Assembly: GCA_028292345.1 (NCBI GenBank) | Contig: JAQGMN010000109.1 | Coordinates: forward strand, 1-9,584 | DNA length: 9,584 nt | Reading direction: 5' to 3' | Source: Polaromonas sp. | GTDB lineage: Bacteria; Pseudomonadota; Gammaproteobacteria; Burkholderiales; Burkholderiaceae_C | In this document: one piece after another, positions 1-6,109 of the stretch | Layout: every line of letters begins with the position of its first letter | Position numbering within the stretch: the first letter of the stretch is position 1 | Program-made: the position numbers and the translations under genes | Notes under the pieces: model-generated | Database searches by the model: none | The model's input: the letters and a program-made list of their open reading frames with translations, nothing else | Told to the model about the DNA's origin: nothing

Positions 1-864
1 GGCGTGGGCCACAGCCGCTGCGGCAAGCTGCTGGTGGCCACCAGCGACGAGCAGGTGGCGCAGTTGCAAAGCATCATCAAGAAAGCCGCCGCCAACGGTG
101 TGCATGACCTGGTGCTGCTGTCGCGCGAGCAGGCCCAGGCCATGGAGCCGGCGCTGCAATGCGTGGCCGCCGTGCATTCGCCCAGCACCGGCATTGTCGA
201 CAGCCATGCGCTGATGCTGGCCTACCAGGGCGACCTGGAGAATGCGGGCGGGCTTGTCGTGCTGAATTCGCCTTTGGCGCACGCCCACTGTGCCCCAGGC
301 GCTATCACGCTGGTAGCACAAGACGGCACCGAACTGCAGGCCGGCTGGGTCGTGAATTCGGCCGGGCTGCAGGCGCAGCCGCTGGCGCGGCGCTTTGCCG
401 GGCTGCCGGCGCAGGCGGTGCCGCCGAGCTATTACGCAAAAGGCAATTACTTCACCCTGGCAGGCCGCTCGCCGTTTTCCCGGCTCATCTATCCGGTGCC
501 GGAAGCCGCCGGGCTGGGCGTTCACCTGACCATCGACCTGGGCGGGCAGGCCAAGTTCGGCCCCGACGTGCAATGGGTCGAATCCAGCGACGACCTGGTG
601 GTGGACCCGGCGCGCGGCGATGCCTTTTATGCCGAGGTGCGCAAATACTGGCCGGACCTGAAAGACGGCGCCTTGCTGCCGGGCTATGCCGGCATGCGCC
701 CCAAGTTACAGGCCCCTAGCGAGCCGGCCAAGGATTTCCTGGTCCAGGGGCCTGCCGCGCATGGCGTGGCCGGGCTGGTCAACCTGTTCGGCATCGAATC
801 GCCGGGACTCACCAGCTCGCTGGCGATTGGCGCCCTGGTGGGCCAGCTGGTGGCTGAGGCGTAG
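1..864 (+). CDS. FAD-dependent oxidoreductase, L-2-hydroxyglutarate oxidase family (3' part only)
   Basis: The gene is cut by the left edge of the window; the frame is open from base 1, and the GTG at 4 is only a codon inside the gene. The visible 287 codons match the substrate-domain and C-terminal half of the DAO-type flavoprotein family that includes L-2-hydroxyglutarate oxidase/dehydrogenase (LhgO, human L2HGDH). Diagnostic stretches are CGKLLVAT near the start, PSTGIVDSHAL (about codons 61-71), VVNSAGL (codons 117-123), then YPVPEAAGLGVH and the C-terminal GYAGMRPKL and ESPGLTSSLAIG, which in the family close over the flavin. The N-terminal GxGxxG dinucleotide-binding motif must lie outside the window. 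The expected reaction is FAD-dependent oxidation of a 2-hydroxy acid such as L-2-hydroxyglutarate to the 2-oxo acid, but the substrate is inferred; related oxidases share the fold. It converges on bdhA with a 113 bp gap that carries a palindromic repeat and no obvious U-tract terminator. Confidence 0.85.
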   Translation, partial: GVGHSRCGKLLVATSDEQVAQLQSIIKKAAANGVHDLVLLSREQAQAMEPALQCVAAVHSPSTGIVDSHALMLAYQGDLENAGGLVVLNSPLAHAHCAPGAITLVAQDGTELQAGWVVNSAGLQAQPLARRFAGLPAQAVPPSYYAKGNYFTLAGRSPFSRLIYPVPEAAGLGVHLTIDLGGQAKFGPDVQWVESSDDLVVDPARGDAFYAEVRKYWPDLKDGALLPGYAGMRPKLQAPSEPAKDFLVQGPAAHGVAGLVNLFGIESPGLTSSLAIGALVGQLVAEA

Positions 865-880
865 CGCCAGGGAGCGCCTT

Positions 881-942
881 GCTTGCTATTGAATGAATAG
901 CTAAAAGCGCAAGACAGTCAAGCGCAAAAGGCCGTTTTGATG
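881..942. repeat. Intergenic palindromic repeat of the Comamonadaceae type
   Basis: Between the converging stop codons lie two adjacent imperfect palindromes. The first is GCTATT (885-890), a 5 nt loop, and AATAGC (896-901), a perfect 6 bp stem. The second is GCGC (907-910)...GCGC (922-925), with GAC/GTC pairing inside (913-915 with 917-919), followed by AAGGCCGTTTTGA (927-939). I recall closely similar elements, an AT-rich hairpin followed by a GCGCTTG...CAAGCGC hairpin and then GGCC(G/A)TTTTGA, scattered in intergenic regions of Comamonadaceae genomes. That family assignment is from memory and not verified here. Only one copy is present in this window. Its place between converging genes would suit a transcript 3'-end structure. 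Boundaries are approximate. Confidence 0.6.
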
Positions 943-977
943 CTGAAAGGCTGACTTGCGGCCGTCCTCCATGGGAT

Positions 978-1760
978 TTATTGCGCAGTCCAGCCGCCGT
1001 CCATGTTCCAGGCCACGCCCCGAATGTTGGCGCCGGCCGGCGAGCAGAAAAACACCGCCAGCGCGCCCAGTTCCTCCGGCGTGGTGAACTGCATCGAGGG
1101 TTCCTTTTCGCCGAGCAGCTGCTGCTTGGCCGCTTCGTTGCTGATGCCGGCGGCCTCGGCCCGGGCATCGACCTGTTTCTGCACCAGCGGCGTCAGCACC
1201 CAGCCCGGGCAGATGGCATTGCAGGTCACGCCCGAGGTGGCGTTTTCAAGCGCCGTCACCTTGGTCAGTCCGACAATGCCGTGCTTGGCCGCCACATAAG
1301 CCGATTTTTCCGCCGAACCCACCAGGCCGTGGACCGATGCCAGGTTGATGATGCGGCCCCAGCCCTTGCCGCCATTGGCCGCCTGCATGGCCGGCAGCGC
1401 CAGGCGCGTCGCATGAAAGGCGCTGCTCAGGTTGATGGCAATGACCGCGTCCCACTTTTCGGCCGGAAAATTCTCGATGCGGGCGACATGCTGGATGCCG
1501 GCGTTGTTCACCAGGATATCGACCTGGCCGAATTCGGCGGCGGCAAACTTCATCATGTCCTCGATTTCGCTTTGCTTGCTCATGTCGGCGCCGTGGTAGG
1601 CGACCTTCACGCCCAGCGCGGCAATCTCGGCCTTGGGCCCGTCCACATCGCCAAAACCGTTGAGCACGATGTCGGCGCCCTGTGCGGCCAGCGCCTTGGC
1701 AATGCCCAGGCCGATTCCGCTGGTCGAGCCGGTCACAAGAGCCGTTTTACCTTTGAGCAT
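978..1760 (-). CDS. bdhA: D-3-hydroxybutyrate dehydrogenase (short-chain dehydrogenase)
   Basis: This 260-residue enzyme interconverts D-3-hydroxybutyrate and acetoacetate with NAD+, the step that feeds monomers from PHB breakdown into central metabolism in the cytoplasm. The classical short-chain dehydrogenase features are all present: the TGSTSGIG cofactor loop at residues 10-17, NNAG at 85-88, N110, and the catalytic S142, Y155 and K159 in a YxxxK motif. Residues that I recall as binding the carboxylate of the substrate in the Pseudomonas fragi enzyme also have counterparts: Q90, H144, K152, W187 and Q196. This, with the family-typical start MLKGK and end GGWTAQ, makes the specific name safer than a generic dehydrogenase call. 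The ATG at 1758-1760 is preceded by a GGAG ribosome binding site (complement of 1768-1771) at 7 nt spacing. It is divergent from the alpha/beta hydrolase gene and converges on the upstream oxidoreductase. Confidence 0.95.
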   Translation of the reverse strand: MLKGKTALVTGSTSGIGLGIAKALAAQGADIVLNGFGDVDGPKAEIAALGVKVAYHGADMSKQSEIEDMMKFAAAEFGQVDILVNNAGIQHVARIENFPAEKWDAVIAINLSSAFHATRLALPAMQAANGGKGWGRIINLASVHGLVGSAEKSAYVAAKHGIVGLTKVTALENATSGVTCNAICPGWVLTPLVQKQVDARAEAAGISNEAAKQQLLGEKEPSMQFTTPEELGALAVFFCSPAGANIRGVAWNMDGGWTAQ

Positions 1761-1884
1761 GAAGATTCTCCGGATGATTTACGATAGTTGACTGGAAGCA
1801 GGGCGACGCTTTGCGCGCCAAGTGGTACAAAACCTGCAACGACAATTATCAAGCTTTCTCATGCCATTCCCCGAGACCCACACC

Positions 1885-2796
1885 ATGACCGAACCCCGCC
1901 TGAAGCATGTGACCTGTCCCGATGCCGCCGACGGCCACCGCATGGCCTATTGGGAATGGGGCCAGCCCGGCAGCCCGCATGTGGTGCTGTGCGTGCATGG
2001 GCTGACCCGGCAGGGCCGCGACTTCGACGTGCTGGCGCGGGCCTTGTGCGCGCAGGCCGGGGAAGGCATCCGCATCGTCTGCCCCGACGTGGCGGGCCGG
2101 GGCGAAAGCGAGTGGCTCCAGGACCCGATGGGCTACCAGGTGCCTGCCTATGCGGCCGACATGCTCGCGCTGCTGGCGCAACTGCATGCGCACGCGCCCA
2201 TTGCCACGCTGGACTGGGTGGGCACCAGCATGGGCGGGCTGATCGGCATGGTGGTGTGCGGCCAGCCGGGCCTGCCGCTGCCGGTTCCGGTGCGCAAGCT
2301 GGTGCTCAACGATGTCGGGCCCGCGCTGCAGTGGCAGGCGATTCAGCGCATTGGCGCCTACCTGGGGCAGTCTGGCCATTTCGACACGCTTCAGGAAGCG
2401 GCCGATGCGATGTGGACCATCTCCAGCAGTTTTGGTCCGCACACCCCGGAGCAATGGCTGGCCCTGTCGCAGCCGATGGTCCGGCCGGTGTTGCCCGATG
2501 CCGAAAGCCCGCTTCGCTTGCACTACGACCCGGCCATTGCCATTCCGTTCAAGCTGGCCGACGAAGCAGGCGCGCAGCAGGGCGAGGCAATGCTTTGGCA
2601 GCTTTACGATGCCATCCAGGCCGAAACGCTGGTGTTGCGCGGTGCGCAATCCGATCTGCTGAGCCCGCAAACCGCCCTGGCCATGACGCAGCGCGGCCCG
2701 CGCGCCAGGCTGGTCGAGTTCGGCGGCGTCGGGCATGCGCCAACGCTGATCGCGCCAGACCAGGTCGCTGCGGTGACAGGTTTTCTGCTCCGGTGA
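1885..2796 (+). CDS. Alpha/beta fold hydrolase, substrate unknown
   Basis: From the ATG at 1885 this gives 303 residues. The alpha/beta hydrolase signature is complete: an HG oxyanion-hole motif (H38-G39), the nucleophile elbow GTSMGG with S115, a likely acid D257 in SDLLSP, and H284 in GVGHAP. There is no signal peptide, so it is probably cytoplasmic. The family covers esterases, lipases, C-C hydrolases and others, and nothing in the sequence fixes the substrate. The start is uncertain: an in-frame GTG at 1822 and ATG at 1861 give 324 and 311 residues, but both lack a ribosome binding site. The ATG at 1885 has a weak GAGA at 1873-1876 with 8 nt spacing, and conserved-looking sequence begins just after it. 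Its stop is 28 bp before relA with no terminator between, so the two may be co-transcribed. It is divergent from bdhA across a 124 bp gap (1761-1884), in which I could not settle on a promoter. Confidence 0.85.
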   Translation: MTEPRLKHVTCPDAADGHRMAYWEWGQPGSPHVVLCVHGLTRQGRDFDVLARALCAQAGEGIRIVCPDVAGRGESEWLQDPMGYQVPAYAADMLALLAQLHAHAPIATLDWVGTSMGGLIGMVVCGQPGLPLPVPVRKLVLNDVGPALQWQAIQRIGAYLGQSGHFDTLQEAADAMWTISSSFGPHTPEQWLALSQPMVRPVLPDAESPLRLHYDPAIAIPFKLADEAGAQQGEAMLWQLYDAIQAETLVLRGAQSDLLSPQTALAMTQRGPRARLVEFGGVGHAPTLIAPDQVAAVTGFLLR

Positions 2797-2824
2797 GGAA
2801 TGACAACAAGGCGACAGTGATTTC

Positions 2825-5095
2825 ATGAAAAACAAAGTGGCGGGAACGCCCGTCTCCACGGCTCCCCGGGACGCGCCCAGCCCCATCGCCATGGCCACCG
2901 CCGACAATTTGGCCGATCAGCCGCATGCGCTGGTGCGTGCGCGCATTTTTGCCGAGCCGCTGATCGCCGGCGAGGCGATGGACACCGGCGAGAACGTGCT
3001 GGCCCATGCCGATGCGGTGGTGGCGATCCTTAAATCCATTGGCGGCTCTGAGGCCATGCAGGCGGCCACTTACCTGGTGCATGCCTGCCAACACCTGAAC
3101 AAGCCGCAGGAGGTGATTGCCAAGGCTTTTGGCCCCAGCTATGCCGCGCTGGCCGTGGAAACCACCAAGCTGATCTATGTGCAGCGCCAGACGCGCGCGG
3201 TGGACGGCAAGTCCCCGCTGCACGACGACCCCGCCGCCCAGACCGAGAATGTGCGCAGGATGCTGCTGGCGTTTTCGCGCGACCTGCGGGTGGTCATGCT
3301 GCGCCTGGCTTCGCGCCTGCAGACCCTGCGCTATTACGCAGCCAGCCGGCAGGCCGCCCCCCGGGCATTGGCGCACGAGTCGCTGCATGTGTTCGCGCCG
3401 CTGGCCAACCGCCTGGGCATCTGGCAGGTCAAGTGGGAAATGGAAGACCTGTCCTTCCGATACCTGGAGCCTGAAACCTACAAGCAGATCGCCCGGCTGC
3501 TCGATGAAAAACGCGCCGAGCGCGAAGTCTTCATGGAAGCGCTGCGCACGCAGCTCGAACGCGACCTGAACCGCAACGGCATTGCCGCGCTGGTGCAGGG
3601 CCGGCCCAAGCACATTTACAGCATCGTCAAAAAGATGCGCGGCAAATCGCTTGACTTTGACCAGGTGTTCGACATCCGGGCCATGCGCGTGATTGCCGCC
3701 GATGTGAAGGGCTGCTATGCCGCACTGGGTTTTGTGCATTCGTGTTTCGAGCCGATCGACGGCGAGTTCGACGACTACATCGCCAAGCCCAAGGCCAATG
3801 GCTACCAGTCGCTTCATACGGTGGTGCGCGAGAAAAACGGACGCGCCGTCGAAATCCAGATCCGCACGCAGGCCATGCACGACCATGCCGAGCATGGCGT
3901 GGCCGCGCACTGGGCCTACAAGGAGGCGGGCACCAAAGGCTACGCCGGTGTTTCGGCCAGCAGCGAATACGACGCCAAGATTGCGGTGCTGCGGCAGTTG
4001 CTGGCCTGGGAGCGGGAGTTGTCAGCGCCGGCGGCGCAGCGCGCGCGCGATGCCAACCAGGGCCTGTTCGAAGACCGCATCTATGTGCTGACGCCCGATG
4101 CCGCCATCGTGGAGCTGCCCCAGGGCGCCACGACGGTCGACTTTGCCTACAGCGTGCACACCAGCCTGGGCCACCGCTGCCGCGGCGCGCGCATCGACGG
4201 CGTCATGGTGCCGCTCAACACGCCGCTGCAAAATGGCCAGACGGTGGAGGTCATCACCACCAAGGAGGGCGGGCCGTCCCGGGACTGGTTGAATCCGGAA
4301 CTGGGCTTCCTGTCAAGCAACCGCGCCAAATCGAAGGTGCGGGCCTGGTTCAACGGCCTGGCCATGGAGCAGACCGTGGCCAAGGGCCGGGAAGCGGTCG
4401 AAAAACTCCTGCAGCGCGAGGGCAAGACGGCCATGAAGCTGCAGGACCTGGCGCTCCAGCTGGGTTTCAAGACGGCCGATGATCTGTTCGAGGTGGTGGG
4501 CAAGGACGAGTTTTCCCTGCGCACCATTGAAAACATGCTCCGGCCACCAGAACCTGTCCTGTCGCCCGACGAGTTTGTGCTCGCCAAAAAGCCCAGGCAG
4601 ACCGACAAGTCGGGCACAACCGGAAAAGGGGGGCGGGGCAGTGTGCTGGTGGTGGGAATGGACTCCTTGCTGACCCAGCTGGCCAAATGCTGCAAGCCTG
4701 CGCCTCCGGATGTCATCCTCGGGTTTGTCACCAAGGGAAAGGGCGTGAGCATCCACCGAAGCGACTGCAGCAATTTCCGCAACATGGCCAGCGGCAGCCC
4801 CGACCGGGTGATCGACGTCGAGTGGGGCTCGGCCAAGGCGCCCGATGGAACGGTGTACCCGGTCGATGTCGCGGTGGAAGCGGCCGACCGGCAAGGGCTG
4901 CTGCGCGATATTTCCGAGGTGTTTGCCAAGGAAAAAATGAACGTGATCGGCGTGCAGACCCAGTCGGTCAAGGACAACCGCGGAGGAACCGCCTGGATGA
5001 CCTTCACCGTCGAGGTGACCCAATCTGGCCGGCTTCATCAGGTGCTTGGAATCGTCGGCAATGTGCCCGGCGTACGCTCTGCGCGAAGGCGGTGA
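2825..5095 (+). CDS. relA: GTP pyrophosphokinase (ppGpp synthetase I), RelA type
   Basis: This 756-residue protein has the full RelA/SpoT layout: an N-terminal HD-type domain (about 45-200), the synthetase domain (about 225-370, with RPKHIYS at 260, FDIRAMR at 282 and NGYQSLHT at 325), a TGS domain (about 416-480), a zinc-finger-like CC domain (KCC at 621-623 and SIHRSDC at 642-648) and a C-terminal ACT domain (about 678-756). Two features point to RelA rather than bifunctional SpoT. The HD metal-binding site is lost: residues 85-90 read VHACQH where SpoT has LHDxxED. The synthetase loop is EFDDY (314-318), the acidic EXDD form known for monofunctional RelA, not RXKD. It makes (p)ppGpp from ATP and GTP/GDP on ribosomes stalled with uncharged tRNA. 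The ATG at 2825 has no good ribosome binding site, so expression may partly depend on readthrough from the hydrolase gene 28 bp upstream. No terminator is visible before tRNA-Val. Confidence 0.95.
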   Translation: MKNKVAGTPVSTAPRDAPSPIAMATADNLADQPHALVRARIFAEPLIAGEAMDTGENVLAHADAVVAILKSIGGSEAMQAATYLVHACQHLNKPQEVIAKAFGPSYAALAVETTKLIYVQRQTRAVDGKSPLHDDPAAQTENVRRMLLAFSRDLRVVMLRLASRLQTLRYYAASRQAAPRALAHESLHVFAPLANRLGIWQVKWEMEDLSFRYLEPETYKQIARLLDEKRAEREVFMEALRTQLERDLNRNGIAALVQGRPKHIYSIVKKMRGKSLDFDQVFDIRAMRVIAADVKGCYAALGFVHSCFEPIDGEFDDYIAKPKANGYQSLHTVVREKNGRAVEIQIRTQAMHDHAEHGVAAHWAYKEAGTKGYAGVSASSEYDAKIAVLRQLLAWERELSAPAAQRARDANQGLFEDRIYVLTPDAAIVELPQGATTVDFAYSVHTSLGHRCRGARIDGVMVPLNTPLQNGQTVEVITTKEGGPSRDWLNPELGFLSSNRAKSKVRAWFNGLAMEQTVAKGREAVEKLLQREGKTAMKLQDLALQLGFKTADDLFEVVGKDEFSLRTIENMLRPPEPVLSPDEFVLAKKPRQTDKSGTTGKGGRGSVLVVGMDSLLTQLAKCCKPAPPDVILGFVTKGKGVSIHRSDCSNFRNMASGSPDRVIDVEWGSAKAPDGTVYPVDVAVEAADRQGLLRDISEVFAKEKMNVIGVQTQSVKDNRGGTAWMTFTVEVTQSGRLHQVLGIVGNVPGVRSARRR

Positions 5096-5123
5096 ACAGT
5101 TTTGCAGTTATTTTTACGCCAGG

Positions 5124-5153
5124 TCGAAAACGCGTGTTTTGCACTGCTAGAAT
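5124..5153 (+). promoter_or_regulatory. Candidate promoter of tRNA-Val
   Basis: A TAGAAT box (5148-5153, 5 of 6 to the sigma-70 -10 consensus) lies 21 bp before the first base of the tRNA, the spacing expected for a short 5' leader. The best -35 candidate is TCGAAA (5124-5129, 4 of 6) with an 18 bp spacer. The call rests on the -10 box and its position; the -35 is weak. Confidence 0.5.
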
Positions 5154-5174
5154 ACGAGCTTCGAACAGTCCTTT

Positions 5175-5251
5175 AGGCGCGTAGCTCAGCTGGTTAGAGC
5201 ACCACCTTGACATGGTGGGGGTCGTTGGTTCGAGTCCAATCGCGCCTACCA
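5175..5251 (+). tRNA. tRNA-Val (anticodon GAC)
   Basis: The 77 nt sequence folds into a complete cloverleaf. The acceptor stem AGGCGCG (5175-5181) pairs perfectly with CGCGCCT (5241-5247), and A plus an encoded CCA follow at 5248-5251. The D arm is GCTC...GAGC, the anticodon stem is CCACC/GGTGG with loop TTGACAT giving anticodon GAC (reads GUC and GUU valine codons), and the T arm is GTTGG/CCAAT (one G-U pair) with loop TTCGAGT. It sits between relA and phaR with its own candidate promoter and an immediate terminator, so it is probably a single-gene transcript. Confidence 0.97.
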
Positions 5252-5279
5252 ATTTTTATGAATTGGTTTTTCTTTTTTT
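5249..5279 (+). terminator. Rho-independent terminator of tRNA-Val, overlapping its CCA end
   Basis: A perfect 6 bp stem CCAATT (5249-5254)/AATTGG (5261-5266) with loop TTTATG is followed by a long T-rich run (TTTT, C, then seven T from 5267 to 5279). The 5' arm of the stem begins with the CCA of the mature tRNA, so the terminator is built on the tRNA 3' end. The stem is AT-rich and short, but the T tract is strong. Confidence 0.8.
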
Positions 5280-5280
5280 C

Positions 5281-5309
5281 ATTGTTTGGCCCCAAGGGAG
5301 CAAAACAAT
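5281..5309. other. Inverted repeat between tRNA-Val and phaR
   Basis: ATTGTTT (5281-5287) and AAACAAT (5303-5309) form a perfect 7 bp inverted repeat around a GC-rich 15 nt loop. There is no T tract after it, so it is not a classical terminator. It could be a fallback RNA structure after the tRNA terminator or a protein-binding site upstream of phaR; the sequence does not decide. Confidence 0.4.
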
Positions 5310-5331
5310 AACAAAAGATAACCCGGAAAAA

Positions 5332-5358
5332 TTGCGTAGATCAAGACATTCCTAGAAT
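5332..5358 (+). promoter_or_regulatory. Candidate phaR promoter
   Basis: A TAGAAT box at 5353-5358 is identical to the -10 box proposed for tRNA-Val. A TTGCGT -35 candidate (5332-5337, 4 of 6) lies upstream with a short 15 bp spacer. Transcription would start near 5365, giving a leader of about 47 nt to the TTG start of phaR. The short spacer makes this a moderate call; an activator could compensate. Confidence 0.4.
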
Positions 5359-5401
5359 GTACCGAACCCCGCCCCCATCAGGCAGGCAGTCGTCATTTCC
5401 T

Positions 5402-5405
5402 GGAG
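5402..5405 (+). promoter_or_regulatory. Ribosome binding site that fixes the TTG start of phaR
   Basis: GGAG at 5402-5405 stands 6 nt before the TTG at 5412. No ATG or GTG occurs in this frame between the upstream stop at 5337 and the DNA-binding domain, so this site decides the start. Confidence 0.7.
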
Positions 5406-5411
5406 TCATCA

Positions 5412-6029
5412 TTGCATAGCAACAAATCCGTCAGTCCAAAAGCCGTTTCACCTTCCACCGAAGGTGATTCGCCTGCGGCTCCCAGTTCTGGAAGCCCAGG
5501 CAAAAAAACGGCTACTGACAGTGCCGAATCAGCACGAATCATCAAAAAGTATCCGAACCGGCGTCTTTATGACACCGAAACGTCGGCCTACATCACGCTT
5601 GCCGAGGTGCGCCGCCTGGTCATGAGCAGCACGCATTTTGTGGTGCGCGATGCCAAAACCAATGAAGACCTCACGCGCAGCATTTTGCTTCAGATCATTC
5701 TTGAAGAAGAGGCCGGCGGGGCGCCCATGTTTACCGAAGCCGTTCTGTCCAACATCATCCGTTTCTATGGGGATGCGATGCAGAGCTTCATGGGGGCGTA
5801 CCTGGAAAAAAATGTCCAGAGTTTCATGGACCTGCAGGTGAAGATGGCCGAGCAGTCCAAAGGCCTGAGCCCCGAGATGTGGGCGCAGTTCATGAATGCG
5901 AAGTCGCCCATGATGCAGGGCATGATGGGTGCCTATGTAGAGCAATCCAAAAATGTCTTCACGCAAATGCAGGAGCAGATGCAAAAGCAGAGCGAGCAAA
6001 TGCTTTCCGCCCTGGGGTTGAAGCGTTAA
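5412..6029 (+). CDS. phaR: Polyhydroxyalkanoate synthesis repressor PhaR
   Basis: The 205-residue product matches PhaR, the DNA- and PHB-binding repressor that controls phasin and granule genes and usually its own gene. The N-terminal DNA-binding domain runs from about residue 42 to 101, with IKKYPNRRLYDTETSAYITL and the closing LTRSILLQIILEEE. The PHB-accumulation domain follows at about 106-145 (MFTEAVLSNIIRFYGDAMQ). The C-terminus (about 165-205) is Met- and Gln-rich, fitting an amphipathic helix that could contact the hydrophobic granule. A Ser/Pro-rich tail of about 41 residues precedes the DNA-binding domain, longer than in the Cupriavidus necator protein as I recall it. The start is TTG: the frame has no ATG or GTG before the conserved domain, and GGAG stands at proper spacing. 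In the window it is flanked by a tRNA and rimO, not by PHB biosynthesis genes; bdhA, 3.6 kb away, is the only other PHB gene here. Confidence 0.95.
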   Translation: MHSNKSVSPKAVSPSTEGDSPAAPSSGSPGKKTATDSAESARIIKKYPNRRLYDTETSAYITLAEVRRLVMSSTHFVVRDAKTNEDLTRSILLQIILEEEAGGAPMFTEAVLSNIIRFYGDAMQSFMGAYLEKNVQSFMDLQVKMAEQSKGLSPEMWAQFMNAKSPMMQGMMGAYVEQSKNVFTQMQEQMQKQSEQMLSALGLKR

Positions 6030-6057
6030 GAGCCAAGCTGTTTTGTCCTTCATCTGG

Positions 6058-6085
6058 AAGCGATAGACCCGGTTTATCGCTTTTT
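6058..6085 (+). terminator. Rho-independent terminator after phaR
   Basis: AAGCGATA (6058-6065) pairs perfectly with TATCGCTT (6075-6082), and the stem can extend inward by three more pairs (one G-U). It is followed by a T run (6081-6085). It lies 28 bp after the phaR stop and separates phaR from rimO. Confidence 0.85.
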
Positions 6086-6109
6086 CGCCTGCTCTGAGAC
6101 AATAGAGCC
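6074..6109 (+). promoter_or_regulatory. Candidate rimO promoter giving a leaderless mRNA
   Basis: GACAAT (6098-6103, 4 of 6 to the -10 consensus) lies so that the usual start point, 7 nt after its last base, falls on the A of the rimO ATG at 6110. A weak -35 candidate TTATCG (6074-6079) lies 18 bp upstream, inside the 3' arm of the phaR terminator. No ribosome binding site stands before the ATG, which fits leaderless translation but does not prove it. Confidence 0.4.

Noticed and set aside
1822..1884. Upstream GTG (1822) and ATG (1861) as starts of the alpha/beta hydrolase.
   Set aside because: Neither has a ribosome binding site and the added residues look non-conserved; ATG 1885 has a weak but well-spaced GAGA. 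Not fully excluded.
2549..3910. Long open frame on the minus strand (453 codons) opposite relA.
   Set aside because: It overlaps the well-supported relA frame and the end of the hydrolase gene, has a His/Gln/Arg-rich composition typical of antisense frames in GC-rich genes, and shows no recognisable domain.
5175..5251. tRNA-Val and tRNA-Leu as integration sites of a mobile element.
   Set aside because: No integrase gene and no direct repeat of either tRNA 3' end is present in the window; the flanking genes are ordinary core genes.
5331..5344. Full FNR/Anr box upstream of phaR.
   Set aside because: Only the right half ATCAA matches TTGAT-N4-ATCAA; the left half reads ATTGC at the required spacing. 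Kept only as a possible half site.
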